Shown here: piece by piece, positions 21,101 to 30,859 of the stretch | Position numbering within the stretch: position 1 is the first letter of the stretch | How the letters are laid out: every line of letters begins with the position of its first letter | Source of the DNA: Microvelia longipes | Lineage: Eukaryota; Arthropoda; Insecta; Hemiptera; Veliidae | DNA length: 64,000 bases | Assembly (NCBI GenBank): GCA_018340805.1 | Contig: JACMZG010001914.1 | Location: 49,143,218 to 49,207,217 of the forward strand | Direction of reading: 5' to 3' | The notes under the pieces: model-generated | What the model was told of the DNA's origin: nothing | The model's database searches: none | The model's input: only the letters and a program-made list of their open reading frames with translations | Position numbers and translations under genes: made by a program

Positions 21101-22109
21101 CTTTAAAAAAAATGTTCAAGTTTTGCGACAGACATGGAACCACTTATTTCAAGAAATTAAAAATTTGTACGATTTTCTAAAATTTTGAGTATGAAGAGAT
21201 CCACTTAGGATTGGCAGACTATGTTTTTTCTTAGATAGTTAAGGCAGAAATACACAAACTTAAGACCCCCGTAGACCCCTATTGTGGATAAATGGTACTT
21301 GGCGGTACCCCTATCCGTTTCGTTTTCCCCCACCCCAACTAGTAATTTACATACATTGTATTCTTCGCTAAATTTTCTTTTTTTAATGTTATATATGAAG
21401 GCACGTAAAGCTGCTCTATAATTTGCAACATTAAAGACCTTGTAAATGATTGCTTTTTGCTTTTCCTTATTTATATCATAAGTATATAGGAAAAGTATTG
21501 TGTTTGCAAGAAAAATCCGAAATCGGGCTGAAACCCGGAGGTTTGGACACTTAGGAGGTTTTAAAGGCCTCCTAAGTGGTTTTCACAAAGTTATCTGTCT
21601 GTATGTGTGTGTCTGTTATCATCGTAGCGCCAAGTGTATTAATGCTAGACACTTGAAACTTCATACAAAAATTCAGTCTATAGTTGTAGTTGTACTAATC
21701 GGAAAATTATTTTTTTATGATGTCATTTACCTGAAATAATGAATCAGCAAAAATTTTGAAAAAATCATAAAATGCAGAAATATGATGCCATCGGATTGAG
21801 ATTTGGCAATTATGTAGCCATGTATAAGAATAACATATGTGTCAAGTTTCATTTTTTTCACTTTCTAAAGGGAAACTCCTGGGCTCTCCTAACTATTTTC
21901 ACTTTCTACCCCTTGTGTAATATAACTAAATTTATTATTACCTCAATAAACAATTAATTTCATTATTTGAAGTAATTTTTTTCATATTTGTGTTTAGATT
22001 TGCAGTGATGGCGTACTGTTGGGCGATGAGTCCTAATGAAAGGCCTACATTATCCCAACTTATAGTTTGTCTACAAGATTTCTACGCTCAGTTAACTAGA
22101 TATGTTTGA
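4465..22109 (+). CDS. RYK: RYK/Derailed-family Wnt-binding receptor pseudokinase, nine 3' coding exons (5' end missing)
   Basis: This is a single-pass membrane receptor that binds Wnt ligands through an extracellular WIF domain and has a catalytically impaired intracellular kinase domain; the family acts in axon guidance and planar polarity. Exons are 4465-4708, 6222-6381, 11597-11773, 14756-14871, 15253-15412, 17764-17916, 18535-18694, 19632-19768 and 21998-22109. All junctions are GT..AG and the joined 1419 nt stay open for 472 residues plus stop. In this numbering: C-terminal WIF half 1-81, membrane helix about 102-123, Ser/Gly-rich linker to about 197, kinase-like domain about 198-466. 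Diagnostic RYK features are the altered glycine loop LEGTFGRVYRG (204-214), Lys229 of VKTV, HKDLATRNCV (HKD 328-330 instead of HRD), DNA (348-350) in place of DFG, and a C-terminal Tyr-Val. Vertebrate RYK is about 607 residues, so the signal peptide and first WIF half are missing and probably lie upstream of the window. Reading frame and splice sites are intact, so the gene looks functional. Paralogue (derailed, doughnut) is not resolved. Confidence 0.95.
4800..5582 (+). repeat. 39-bp minisatellite array in RYK intron
   Basis: The unit is ACTGGAGATGATAATGAGCC + AAACTCTTTAGTTATAGTT, about 20 copies. The first third (4800-5170) has many shortened copies; the last third is uniform. 39 is divisible by 3 and one frame (TGDDNEPNSLVIV) is stop-free in clean copies, but indels break it and it lies between two spliced exons. 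Confidence 0.95.
5838..6193 (+). repeat. Dispersed/satellite-like unit of about 320 bp, copy 1
   Basis: The same unit occurs 1.4 times at 38572-39010 and in part at 27315-27345 and 45470-45560. Recognisable words: TGCAAAACTCGGTAGTATCA, CCAAGCATGATGGCGGTAAG, CGAAACAGAGTGGGACATGA and GAACAGTTCCCAGATGTAGC. Both ends of this copy carry the TCAAATGATATA word, and it stops about 30 bp before the acceptor of RYK exon b. Confidence 0.75.
6222..6381 (+). CDS. RYK: RYK exon b: juxtamembrane and transmembrane segment
   Basis: After the acceptor atatatttcag the frame reads DPNGAVSEEKTLIEEEGP, an acidic extracellular stalk, then a hydrophobic helix of about 22 residues (ISCAAFLATLVVIALLACY) and a basic stop-transfer MRTSKSRLHSSR. 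This orientation fits a type I membrane protein. The polypyrimidine tract is poor, and the upstream 350 bp is a dispersed repeat that reaches to within about 30 bp of the acceptor. Confidence 0.92.
6440..8700. other. CpG- and TTCCGG-rich non-coding block in RYK intron 2
   Basis: From 6450 to about 7760 the base composition shifts to frequent TTCCGG, CCGGAA, TCGAAA and TTTTCCG words, unlike the AT-rich surroundings. Short open frames exist on both strands but none looks like a protein. GCCATCCTGGCA and GCCATCTTGGATT words near 7745 and 8370 resemble dispersed-repeat boundaries. No second copy exists in the window, so a transposon origin is only suspected. Confidence 0.4.
8741..10440 (+). repeat. 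Alternating satellite (A/B monomers, dimer about 172 bp) with a conserved hairpin core
   Basis: About 21 monomers of 80-87 bp share the core GGCGAGCGAAGCGAGCCCAAG. Two spacer types mostly alternate: type A has ATGCTTTAATTTAGGTACTG, type B has ATATTCTATGTTAGGTGTTG, giving a higher-order dimer of about 172 bp (10049 to 10221). The core is far more conserved than the spacers and folds as GGC-GA-GC-GAA-GC-GA-GCC. The array is inside RYK intron 2. Confidence 0.93.
10581..10770. repeat. Cluster of perfect inverted repeats with GAA or AAA triloops
   Basis: Hairpins in order: 10586-10602 (CTGCAGT-GAA-GCTGCAG), 10612-10628 (CTGCGCC-AAA-GGCGCAG), 10656-10676 (nine-pair stem GGCTGCAGC around GAA), 10686-10700 (TGCGCC-GAA-GGCGCA), 10734-10748 (GGCGCC-GAA-GGCGCC). 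A further inverted repeat GAGTGGG...CCCACTC follows at 10750-10768. The cluster lies 150 bp after the satellite, in RYK intron 2. The 73-codon open frame over it is not a gene. Confidence 0.85.
11060..11400 (+). repeat. 29-bp G-rich tandem repeat
   Basis: The unit is AGGCCACAGGGAGGTGTGG + TGCTGCAAAA, spaced 29 bp (11110, 11139, 11168), with about eleven units of two subtypes (GGTGCTGCAAAA and GAGGCTGCTAAG). It is G-rich on the + strand. It gives overlapping open frames on both strands (141 and 111 codons), which are artefacts of the repeat. It ends about 200 bp before RYK exon c. Confidence 0.9.
11597..11773 (+). CDS. RYK: RYK exon c: cytoplasmic Ser/Gly-rich linker
   Basis: The correct frame, set by the AG carried from exon b, reads RGSRLGSSSSGGPFLG and later TPRNYGWRVPPHPASDLHQR. 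This is the low-complexity linker between membrane helix and kinase-like domain; in RYK proteins this region is Ser-rich and poorly conserved. A longer open frame exists in another phase (GLDWDQVVVVV...) but it does not join the flanking exons. The exon ends QLTVQ plus AG, and the next begins with the kinase domain. Confidence 0.88.
12170..12660 (+). repeat. Dispersed repeat in RYK intron 3
   Basis: It is related to 18040-18400 in RYK intron 6: both contain a GCCGCC/TACCGCC C-rich start, AAGGGAGT-type words with AAAAGTAATTTTTA, and end near CTAGTCAATAAAATTCACAT and GTCTATAGATAAA. The rest of the intron (12660-13500) is AT-rich without recognised features. Confidence 0.6.
13522..13860 (+). mobile_element. 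tRNA-derived SINE
   Basis: CCCGTGGTGTAGTGGTTAAG gives a Pol III A box and GGGTTCAATCCC, about 45 bp later, a B box. A tRNA-unrelated body follows (CGTACCACGTCCTTCAGAAG, GACGTAAAGCCGGTCGAGGT). The 3' end is not certain. It lies in RYK intron 3. Confidence 0.75.
14030..14555 (+). mobile_element. LINE reverse-transcriptase 3' end, frameshifted
   Basis: The first frame reads SRLAYGIILWGHTNLEAL and LLLQKKIVRIM; after a frameshift near 14160 a second reads KLYNKLPKHIKSL and ends DNPFYELEEYFSFNFL. It is the same protein region as at 3.4 and 61.4 kb. The 3' UTR ends in AATAAAG then TTTATTTATTTA, a tail also found on the copies at 46.8 and 61.8 kb. Confidence 0.8.
14756..14871 (+). CDS. RYK: RYK exon d: start of kinase-like domain with altered glycine loop
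   Basis: Acceptor gttttcag; the frame reads CRVRLKSIVLEGTFGRVYRG then EEQVLVKTVT. The ATP loop has Leu-Glu-Gly-Thr-Phe-Gly where active kinases have Gly-x-Gly-x-x-Gly, the usual RYK substitution. The beta-3 lysine (VKTV, residue 229) is kept. Donor is ACAG|gttagt. Confidence 0.94.
15253..15412 (+). CDS. RYK: RYK exon e: alpha-C helix and beta-4/beta-5 of the kinase-like domain
   Basis: The frame begins DQASAIQVSLLLQEGMMM and continues GLSHKNILSILGVSIED and YTNLKR. DQAS-IQV and the H-N-L/I-L block are close to vertebrate RYK. The donor is AG|gtaata. The preceding intron is the shortest in the gene (381 bp) and is largely TA microsatellite. Confidence 0.94.
15600..16000 (+). repeat. Dispersed repeat, copy 1
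   Basis: The reverse complement of this block appears at 57055-57245. Shared words include GCAAACTTGACAACC-like text, TTGTGCTTCTCGTAATTG, ACATTTGTGGTGCTTGTTAAG and CCCCTTTATTCAAGATTCTT. No terminal repeats or coding region are visible. Confidence 0.65.
16687..17594 (+). mobile_element. Non-autonomous hAT element 1 with target duplication TTCTACAA
   Basis: The element is 16695-17586 (892 bp). It starts CAGCCCTTCCCAACCCTTGG and ends AAAAGGTTGGGAAACGCTG, which are imperfect terminal inverted repeats of hAT type (CAG...TTCCCAACC). The 8-bp duplication TTCTACAA is perfect on both sides (16687-16694 and 17587-17594). No transposase frame is present. It is in RYK intron 5, in the same orientation as the second copy at 44505-45404. 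Confidence 0.93.
17764..17916 (+). CDS. RYK: RYK exon f: alpha-E helix and pseudo-catalytic loop
   Basis: After ttgttatag the exon reads FLQKCKLSPEGVAHTLTTQE, then VVDMALQIISGIQYLHKKK, then ILHKDLATRNCV. The catalytic-loop HRD of active kinases is HKD here, as in other RYK proteins. The upstream intron contains a complete hAT-type insertion 170 bp before this exon. Confidence 0.95.
18535..18694 (+). CDS. RYK: RYK exon g: DNA (not DFG) segment and activation region
   Basis: The frame reads VDDKLRVQLTDNALARDLFP, then ADYHCLGDNENRPVKWLALE and SLTHKNFSAASDV. The metal-binding DFG triplet is replaced by Asp-Asn-Ala, the hallmark of the RYK family and the main reason for the pseudokinase call. YHCLGDNENRPV is nearly identical to vertebrate RYK. 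Donor is GATGTT|gtacgt, phase 0. Confidence 0.96.
18945..19020 (-). mobile_element. LINE 3'-tail fragment
   Basis: Read on the minus strand it has GACGATTTGCCATTG and ends with AAATAAATAAATAA. This resembles the 3' UTR (GTTTGCCATTGCAAAT..) and TTTA-type tail of the LINE copies at 46.8 and 61.8 kb. Confidence 0.45.
19234..19294. repeat. Perfect inverted repeat
   Basis: Two arms of about 26 bp, starting GGGGATTTTTCCAGTATGGA and mirrored exactly, flank a 9-bp spacer. It would form a strong hairpin in RYK intron 7 pre-mRNA. Confidence 0.9.
19455..19600. mobile_element. Small foldback element with hairpin-bearing loop, copy 1
   Basis: Outer arms AGTAGCATACACTAC...GGCTGTGAA and TTCACAGCCTAGTAGCAT are inverted. 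The loop holds GACTCGCTTCGTTTGCC and TAAATTTAGTTGC. On the minus strand the first is a decayed form of the GA/GAA hairpin. The same ordered parts occur at 19810-19925. Confidence 0.6.
19632..19768 (+). CDS. RYK: RYK exon h: kinase C-lobe
   Basis: After ttgttatag the frame reads WSFGVVVWELTTLAQQPYVE then VDPFEIASYLKDGYRLAQP and INCPDEL. These are kinase subdomains IX and X (DVWSFGV..WEL, P(Y/F)E, DGYR). The donor gtaagt is optimal. Confidence 0.96.
19810..19925. mobile_element. Small foldback element with hairpin-bearing loop, copy 2
   Basis: Arms GGCTGAGAAGTGTGTCTTTA / TAAAGACATTCTCAGCC are inverted. The loop carries CCGAC-GA-GT-GAA-GC-GA-GTCGG at 19850-19870. The right flank GGCATACACTAC matches the left flank of copy 1, so both belong to one family in RYK introns 7 and 8. 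Confidence 0.65.
20631..21247. mobile_element. Palindromic ~610-bp element, copy 1
   Basis: The left side runs CATGACTCATTTTATTCAGC, AAACATAGTCTGCCTATCCA, GAGTGGAGCTCCTCATATGA; the right side repeats these in inverse order (GATTGGCAGACTATGTTTTT). Three relatives are at 37913-38553, 53062-53420 (left part only) and 60568-61216. The interior has two diverged mirrored arms and no protein. The frame at 20750 is not a gene. Confidence 0.75.
21490..21890 (+). repeat. Dispersed repeat, copy 2
   Basis: It matches 2930-3240 (TGTGTGTGTCTGTTATCATC, CTAGACACTTGAAACTTCA, TAGTTGTACTAATCGGAAAA). The GGAAAAGTATTGTGTTTGC start recurs inverted near 23805-23840. It lies in RYK intron 8. Confidence 0.6.
21998..22109 (+). 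CDS. RYK: RYK terminal coding exon
   Basis: The last exon reads FAVMAYCWAMSPNERPTLSQ then LIVCLQDFYAQLTRYV and stops at 22107-22109 (TGA). C-W and ERPTLSQL are subdomain XI. The final Tyr-Val matches the vertebrate RYK C terminus, a possible PDZ-type tail. Confidence 0.96.
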
Positions 22110-23390
<1,281 letters not shown>

Positions 23391-24030
23391 CTCTTAAATT
23401 TTTACTTATTTGGTGACAATAAGTGTTTACAACATTTCTCTTATGTTTTTATATGTCTATAATTATTTTTATAAAATGATGTATATTTTCCATTTTATTT
23501 TTTTTCCATTTTTATTGGGTGGAATATTTCTTATGCACAGACATTATTCCTTAAAAATAGGAGGGAAAAATGTTCTTTGACTTTGGGAGAAGCTTTCTCT
23601 AACCTACTAAGTTGACTCGTGGGAGTTTTAATTACTATTATTTTTTTTGGTAACTATTCCTTAATTATGGTAGATGATAACTTTGTCACCACTTTCAGTA
23701 ACTTTAAAAAATCATATTGAAGCATAGCACAAAATAGATTCAGATCCACAGTCTTAAAAAACACCTGAAACTAATCATTCAGATAAAATCCCGGTTTTGG
23801 GGTTTTAAGGCAAACGCAATACTTTTCCTATAAATTAGGAAAAGTAAAAATAATGAACTCGAATGAGTCCACTTATTGGGGTTGAGACCATTTTCAAATT
23901 CCTAAGACCAATTTTTCCCATATTATTATTGGATATAATGTAAGTGCATTATAAATGTACCTCCCAGTATATTCTTTTAAATATTATTAATTTCTTAATA
24001 ACTTTAGAGCTTTTTTGGACTATTACAAAT

Positions 24031-24307
24031 TTAATATCAATTAAATTAATGAAGACTTTAGTCCTTATAAAAATTTATTGAAAATAAATTGTTAAAGAGC
24101 TTTCGCCCAGGGATCCTGAGCTTCTTCAGTTCTTAAAATGACAAAATGAGAAAGTTGGAAAATAATAAAATTTTGAATTTATTTTTCAACTTTTTCATTT
24201 TTTAAGAAGTGAAGAAGCTCAGGATCCCTGGGCGAAAGCTCTTCAACAATTTATTTTCAATAAATTTTTATAAGGACTAAAGTCTTCATTAATTTAATTG
24301 ATATTAA
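24031..24307. mobile_element. Foldback element with hammerhead-like motif
   Basis: Arms of about 107 bp (24031-24137 and 24200-24307) are near-perfect inverse copies around a 60-bp loop. Each arm holds CTGAAGAAGCTCAGGATCC followed by CTGGGCGAAAGCTC, the order CTGA-GA, short stem, GAAAGC seen in the other foldbacks at 26, 28 and 41 kb. No target duplication is evident. Confidence 0.8.
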
Positions 24308-26121
24308 TTTCTTTTACAATTTTAATTTTTTGTAAATTCTTTTCTTTGTAAATATTATTTATTTAAATTATCTTAATCTGTGATAAAAAGTATATCTGTA
24401 CTTTAATTTTTTTGTATTATGCCATTTATATTATATTTCTGTGCCAACTTTGTATTATTTGATGTTTGTAAATTATCAATTTAAGTTATTATGTTAAAAT
24501 AACTTAATTCTTGGTATTTTAATTGATAAGTTTTAATAATTAATATTATTGTTGTACAGGAAAAGGAAATACTTAAGTTCTATAAAGCAAATTTATTTTA
24601 AGCTATGATTATTTTGTTTCCAATAAATTTTATTGACCCTGATAGTTATTTGCTTTATCTTTATGCTTAAACTAAAACACAGGTGTTACATTAAAATAAA
24701 CTATGAATAAATTAAACAAATAAATAAAATTTTACAAAAACAACAAACAAAAGGTCAAGTTTTACCTTAGTTAAGCAAACAATACTTAAAGGTAATGATA
24801 GTTAAGGTGACCCCTGTGTTATTAGATAGTTTAAGCCTGAAGATGACCCAAATGTGAATGAAATAATTATAGCTTAAAATAAATTCGCTTGCTTGTAGAA
24901 GAACTATAACAAAACAAAATAAACACAAAATATATATTTTTTCTTTATAGAACTGAAGTCTTTCCTTTTTCTTTACAATAATTATATCATTCTCTAAGAA
25001 AGATACTTAACGACAAAATTAATATTAAAAGATTGAAGAAAATGTTCAGTGTTAAAAACAGTTAAATAATAACTTTAAAATTGTTCAAAATAGTGATGAG
25101 ATAGACCAGTGACTAGGTTTGTTGGACCCGTTTTTTTTTTTAAATTTATGTAACTTGTCTTAATCTGTGTCCCGATACGTTTTAAGCAAATTTTAAATTT
25201 CTTGTAACCTCTATACTGCCTCTAGAAATTATATCTCTATGATACCACTATGGTAGAGATTCCAACAGTTTTTGAAACTCTCCTTTTATTTTTTTTAAAT
25301 AAAATCAATAATTAAACTTAGTATTAATATTTAATTGTTTATTTAAAAAGAAAATTTTTAATAAAACAAAGATATTATTGTTAATCTATGGTACAAATCT
25401 AAAGTATACTTATGTGTTTCAATTATCAAGTAGGAAACTATTATCTGTCTTTAACAAGTGTTTTACATTTTTAGTGCAAGAACTGCAAAAAAAGAAATTA
25501 AGTTGGTTCCTGGTGGTACATATCAGAAAAATATGGTCAAGGGGTGAGGCAATCCTGTCAAGGTACTACAGGAACCTCTATTCTCTCTCTAGCTATCATT
25601 ATTAATTTAAACCAATGACTTACCTCTACCAAAGGAAATGTGTAATTTTTCATAATTAACAGTTAAATGCTCTGTTTTTGCTGTTCTTTAACTAAGAGTT
25701 AAAACTGTTGTAAATATTTATTTTTTGAGTGTTTTTTTTACATCTGTTAGCGAGTATTCTTGTATTAATAACTTCCTTTGAATTTTAATATACTCTGTCT
25801 ATTATAGCCTGATGCATAAAATGTGACTGTGGCTTGACCGCTAGATTGACTTTAGGTTCCTAAAAGGATCATATGGTTTGACATTTTAGATCAGGGAAAT
25901 TTAGGGCCCTGAGCCTTTATATCAATGTTTCATATCATATATAGTGTGTCCCATATCCGTGTAGGATTTTTTTATTAAAAAATACTATTGTTTTCGTTCT
26001 GTAATGAATTCCTGATAAATAATTCTTTAATCTAAAAATTGAATCTGGTATTTAAATGATTAATTAAAAAGTTTCTTTTTGTGGAGTATAAAAAAAAATA
26101 TAAATAAAAACAGATTAACTA

Positions 26122-26396
26122 TACAAAAGTCCTTTATTTTTAATATATAATAATAACTAAGCTTTCGACTAAAAATTAGTCATCATCAGAGTTTAACAAA
26201 TATAAAATGAAAATACAATTTTACCAACTACTTCATATTCAGTATGGTTTGGTAAGCTATGTTTAAAAAAAAGGTGCAATATGAAGTAGTTTGTAAAATT
26301 GTATTTTCATTTTATATTTGTTAAACTCTGATGATGACTAATTTTTAGTCGAAAGCTTAGTTATTATTATATATTAAAAAATAAAGTACTTTTGTG
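26122..26396. mobile_element. Foldback element with hammerhead-like motif (CTGATGA...GAAA)
   Basis: Near-perfect arms of about 115 bp start ACAAAAGTCCTTTATTTTTA. In the right arm CTGATGA is 26328-26334, then a stem GACTAA/TTAGTC (26336-26350), then GAAA (26351-26354). The left arm has the same on the minus strand (CTGATGA 26183-26189, GAAA 26163-26166). Confidence 0.82.
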
Positions 26397-26513
26397 TAAT
26401 TAATATGTTTTTATTGATATAAATGATTAATGTTAAGTTATAAAAGCAGTCCCATTTTATTTGCTTACATTTTGCTTGTCTGTCATTCTGGCCCATTAGA
26501 TTGTTTGAATTAT

Positions 26514-27062
26514 CCTTAGAATAATACTATATATAGAAGGAGCACTACTGATAACACGAAAGCCATTTCACTGGTGGTATTAAGTAATGCTGCCAACCTG
26601 ACAAAATAAAATGTTTTTTAACAAAGTTGGCAATATTTCTGGTTGCTGAATTATTGCGTTCTATTATTAATTAATGATTGATTTTTCGTACAAAAATAAT
26701 ATAAATATCGGTGCATTAAAATATTTTAAGCATTTTAAATTGTATTTTAGTGTTTTTTTTTAATTAAAACTTTGTTAAAAGTAGTCCTTGTCAACTAAAT
26801 GTAGATTCTTGTATTCCCCTACCCTCTTGCTATCTAAGACCGATTTTATTAAGTACTAAGCAAGGTTTTTAAGTTATTTTATTTGTTACTTAACATCTTT
26901 TTTCATTAGTGGATATTTATGACACATTTATTAAAAAAATATTTTGTTGTTTGGGTGGTACCACTACTTAAGACCCCCCAGTCAACCTGCTTTCGTGTTA
27001 TCAGTGGAATTACATTGTGTTTACGGTCCTGTGCTCCTTCTATATATAGTATTATTCTAAGG
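26514..27062. mobile_element. Terminal-inverted-repeat element with AATTAT flanks, copy 1
   Basis: Ends CCTTAGAATAATACTATATA and TATATAGTATTATTCTAAGG are perfect inverse repeats; further inward the arms share GAAGGAGCAC and CGTGTTATCAGT. The 6-bp word AATTAT lies on both sides (26508-26513, 27063-27068), a probable target duplication. Relatives are at 54890-55756 and 62007-62543. No transposase. Confidence 0.82.
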
Positions 27063-27794
27063 AATTATCTAACAATAAATAACAATAAGGTTAGTGCATG
27101 TAACGAATAGCCAATCACATTGTATCTTTTATAACTGACAGGTTAAATTTGATTGCTCCTCTATTTGTGGTATTTAGAGGAAGATTCACATTAAAAATAA
27201 ACTCTCTTGGTTGATTTCGTACAATTTTTGATGACTTTGCAAAATAGGTTAACCTCGTCTGAAAAACTTTATACTCCGACAACACAAATAGATGACACAA
27301 TATAATTGTGCGAGAGTATTGTTGCAAAACTCGGTAGTATCAAACAATAAGCACGAATGGAGTTGAAAAAGTCTGATTTTTGTACAAAGTTTCAACTCTT
27401 TAGAGTAGTGAGGAAAAGTAAAAAATCAATAATTTACTTGTGAAAAATCAAAAAAACTAGTAAAAAGTAAACCATAAATAGTATTTAAATTTATATAATA
27501 ATATAAATAAATAAAAAAATAGAGTAGAAGTAGAATATATCCAAACAGTCAACTTAACGAGAAAAAAATATGTTCAAAAACACTCAATTGTTGTTCGATA
27601 TTATTTATTATTTGTAAATATTAGAGATAATTGTTTTGTAAATTATTGTTTCTATTATTTTTGTACAAATAAAGATGTTATTTTAAATAATAATTATTTA
27701 ACTAAAGATCTAAAGAGTTTTTCCTTGGTTTCCTTGCAGCTTTGAAAGAGGTTTTTACGTTGTCTGTTGACTTTATGAGCCAACATGGATGCCA

Positions 27795-28015
27795 CAATGC
27801 AGCATGTTGTGGTGGTATAATGGTTATCATATGTTGCTGCCCTACCCACACAGTCTTGAGTTCAATCCCCCTCGGGCCACGAGGATTTTAATGTGAGATA
27901 AGGAAATCCACACATTCATGATTTCACTTTGTGACTTGCTCAAAACGCCTAGTTAGGCATTGGGTCGTAGTGCGAAATTACATATTAAGTGTATTTTAAA
28001 CATATCAACCAAATT
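27795..28015 (+). mobile_element. tRNA-derived SINE
   Basis: TGGTGGTATAATGGTTATCA is an A-box-like start and GAGTTCAATCCCCC is a B box. The body has GGATTTTAATGTGAGATAAG and GCCTAGTTAGGCATTGGGTC. It lies between the two genes; the 3' border is uncertain. Confidence 0.65.
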
Positions 28016-28175
28016 ATTATATTCTTCTGCCTGTATTGGCCAAGTCATAAAGAGAAATCATCAATCTAATACAATATGAGAGCCCTGAGTAGAAATAACC
28101 ATAATGAACAGTTAAACAATTTCCAGTATCCAACAACTCTGAGAACTTTCTGAATAAAAAATAACCTTAACACGT

Positions 28176-28775
28176 TCTAAATAATGAAAGAAAGAAGTCT
28201 CTCCACAAAATAAAACTTTATTGGCAAAGCGCTTTTAACTTAACTAGAGGCCATCATCACGAACAGCAAATTTTATCAACATTTGTTAGCTGAAAATCAT
28301 TTTAATAGCCCTCATAAAGTCGGTTGTCTTCATTTTGTGAACAAAGGTCGGAAAATGGACTTTCTGGAAAAAATAGAGATTGAAAGGAGACAGAACAGTT
28401 GGCGATCTAAACATAAATGAGAGAGGAGAATTATCCCCCCTTCTGAGAGCTATGCTACAAGCGCCATCGCCTCCTACTGTCAGTCTGACTCTCATATCTA
28501 ATAGAAAAACATAGACTCACTTCTCTTCTTCTTTACATCTCAACGGTAGTTATTCTATTTATTTTTGCTTATTTTATTTATTACGTTTTTTGTAATTTAT
28601 TTTTGTCTCCATTCATACTTTTGCTCATCTTTGTTAAATAATCTTTCGTGTTTGTTTTACTTATTTTATTTGCTTGTTGTTAGGTTTTGCACTGATGATG
28701 GCCACTAGTTAGGTTGAAGCGCTTTGCCAATAAAGTTTTATTTTGTGGAGAGACTTCTTTTCTTTCATTATTTAT
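28176..28775. mobile_element. Foldback element, 70-bp arms, ~460-bp interior
   Basis: Arms read AAGAAGTCTCTCCACAAAAT, TTTATTGGCAAAGCGCTTT and CTAGAGGCCATCATCA; the right arm mirrors them. CTGATGA (28692-28698) is followed by the GGCCA..TAGGTT stem and GAAGCGC, a decayed form of the GAAAGCGC motif. The layout is close to the foldback at 40978-41533. The interior is AT-rich with no coding. Confidence 0.78.
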
Positions 28776-28866
28776 AATGGACTCCATTCACGCTCACTCT
28801 AAGGATATATTTAACACGTTCTGTTATTATTAATGAAATCATATAATCAGTACTAACTTACTGGAG

Positions 28867-29163
28867 TCATAGAGATATATACTAGAGAGGGCATATCCTA
28901 TCTCATTCATAATTTTGGGGCTCTCAGGGGCTCTGTGTAACCTCATTGAAACTTCTTCTATGAATAAGTTAAGGTTATAATAAATCCGTTTTTTGGCTTC
29001 TGCCCATTGTTTATGTTTTGGTTTATATTTTCAGCCTTCTGCTATATAATTCACTGTAATTTTGTTATGTTCATTTTATTATTGAAAGTCGAAGGTGGTC
29101 TGGTTTTTTTTCAATGTTTCATAATTCAGCCAATAGGGCCCCTCTAGTAATATATCTTTATGA
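28867..29163. mobile_element. Short inverted-repeat element (TCATAGAGATATATACTAGA family), copy 1
   Basis: Left end TCATAGAGATATATACTAGA, right end CCCCTCTAGTAATATATCTT then TATGA, imperfect inverse repeats. Internal words GGGGCTCTGTGTAACCTCAT and TATTGAAAGTCGAAGGTGG recur in copies 55783-56130 and 59135-59504. Non-autonomous. Confidence 0.78.
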
Positions 29164-29599
29164 CTGTAATAACTTATGTACATATTTTTCAAATCAAGAA
29201 AGCAAGCGAAATCCCCCCCCCTCTTGAACTGGTGGGAGGGTGGAGTCAACTCCTTCATGGGAGACTAGAAAAGATGTTTTAAATGCCGCAATTTATTACA
29301 ATAGGGAAGCATACTCCCTCTAGTATGACGGAAGCAAGTGCACTTGCGGTTTAATTACTGAATCTAGTAAAAATGATAGCATAGTTAACAGATATATGAA
29401 ATGACAGGGCTTCAGCCAAACACCCCCCTTGGGGGGGGGGGACTCATCCCTGAGGGGGCAATGTTTCACATGCCTTAAAGGGCCTTCAGCAGAAAAGAGG
29501 ATAAAAATAAATGATTAATTTGTGCAGAATTAAAATTAGAAAAGAAGTGCTTCCTTAGATTTTGATACTTAAATTACAACTAAAGGTATTTCAATTTAT

Positions 29600-29935
29600 T
29601 GGCAAAAATAAATTATAATGGTTTGGCCTGATAAATAGTTATAAGTTGGCCTAATAAAAAGTGGTTTGGCCTGATAAATAAGTTATAATGGTTTGGCCTA
29701 ATAAATAAGGTTATTAATGGTTTGCCTAATAAATAAGTTATATGGTTTGGCCTAATAATAAGTTATAATGGTTTGGCCTAATAAATAAGTTATAATGGTT
29801 TGGCCTAATAAATAAGTTATAATGGTTTGGCCTAATAAATAAGTTATAATGGTTTGGCCTAATAAATAAGTTATAATGGTTTGGCCTATAAGTTGATAAA
29901 TATGTTATAATGGTTTGGCCTGATATAATTATAAA
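29600..29935 (+). repeat. 27-bp tandem repeat
   Basis: The unit is GGTTTGGCCTAATAAATAAG + TTATAAT, about 11 copies; the first four and the last two are shortened or diverged, the middle ones identical. Confidence 0.92.
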
Positions 29936-30859
29936 TAAGCATTATTTTGATAAATATAGCATTGTGCTTTATAAATGAAAACATTTTTCAATTACTTATT
30001 AAGATCAAGGTGGAAATAATATATATTTAAAAATTGGTACTTTGATCGAAATTGTTCCAAATTCACTACCATAACTCAACGGGAAATTAATCAAACATGA
30101 TTTTTGGATATGATGAAGTCAACTAAAAAGCAAATTTATTATAGCTGCAGGGCCACTGGACTGGTAAATTTTTCTTAAAGCAGGAAAATCGAATTTCAAC
30201 TGCATCTTTACAGGTACAGACAACTGTCTGAAAATTAATGAAGAGATTAAAAAAGTCTTTGGAAATGCAAATGAAACTTCTGCCAAACCCCGCGTGTGAA
30301 CGAAGTAAATAAACCTAATTTTTGTTGTTGCAGTTGTGTTTCCAGTTTTGGTTTTATTTTGTTATCACTAGTTTTGTTTTAGTTAGTTTCTGGTTCCCTA
30401 AAATATGATGGGCATAATTATGTTTAAATCAAGTTTAACTTAACTAACTTCATTGATAAAGTGGTATTCTTTTAAAACGTTAGTGTCAGAAATTATAATA
30501 GTGAATTTTTTTCCAAAGGAAATTCGCTAAAACCTGAAATCATAGTACCTCGTATTATTTTTTTCGACATAGTCAAAAATAGATTCTAAATAGAAAATAT
30601 AGATTTAAATATATTGTTATTTAGTTTTTGTATTTCAAACACCTTTCGCATTTTTTTTTTGCAAACGATTCTTTTCCTATATACCTTCGGTATAATGAGG
30701 ACAAATAATAGATTCGAATTCAAAAGGCGCCAACTGGCTATGTGTATCTACTGAATCAGTGTATCTACTGAAAATAAGACCATCGGTTAATATTCTTAAC
30801 AAAGATCTTTGATCCATGTTTTGAAGTGAAAGTGGTAACACTGAAATGACGTAATATGG

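Noticed and set aside
20750..21106. 118-codon frame
   Set aside because: Lies inside a palindromic element present four times, and the frame is not kept in other copies.
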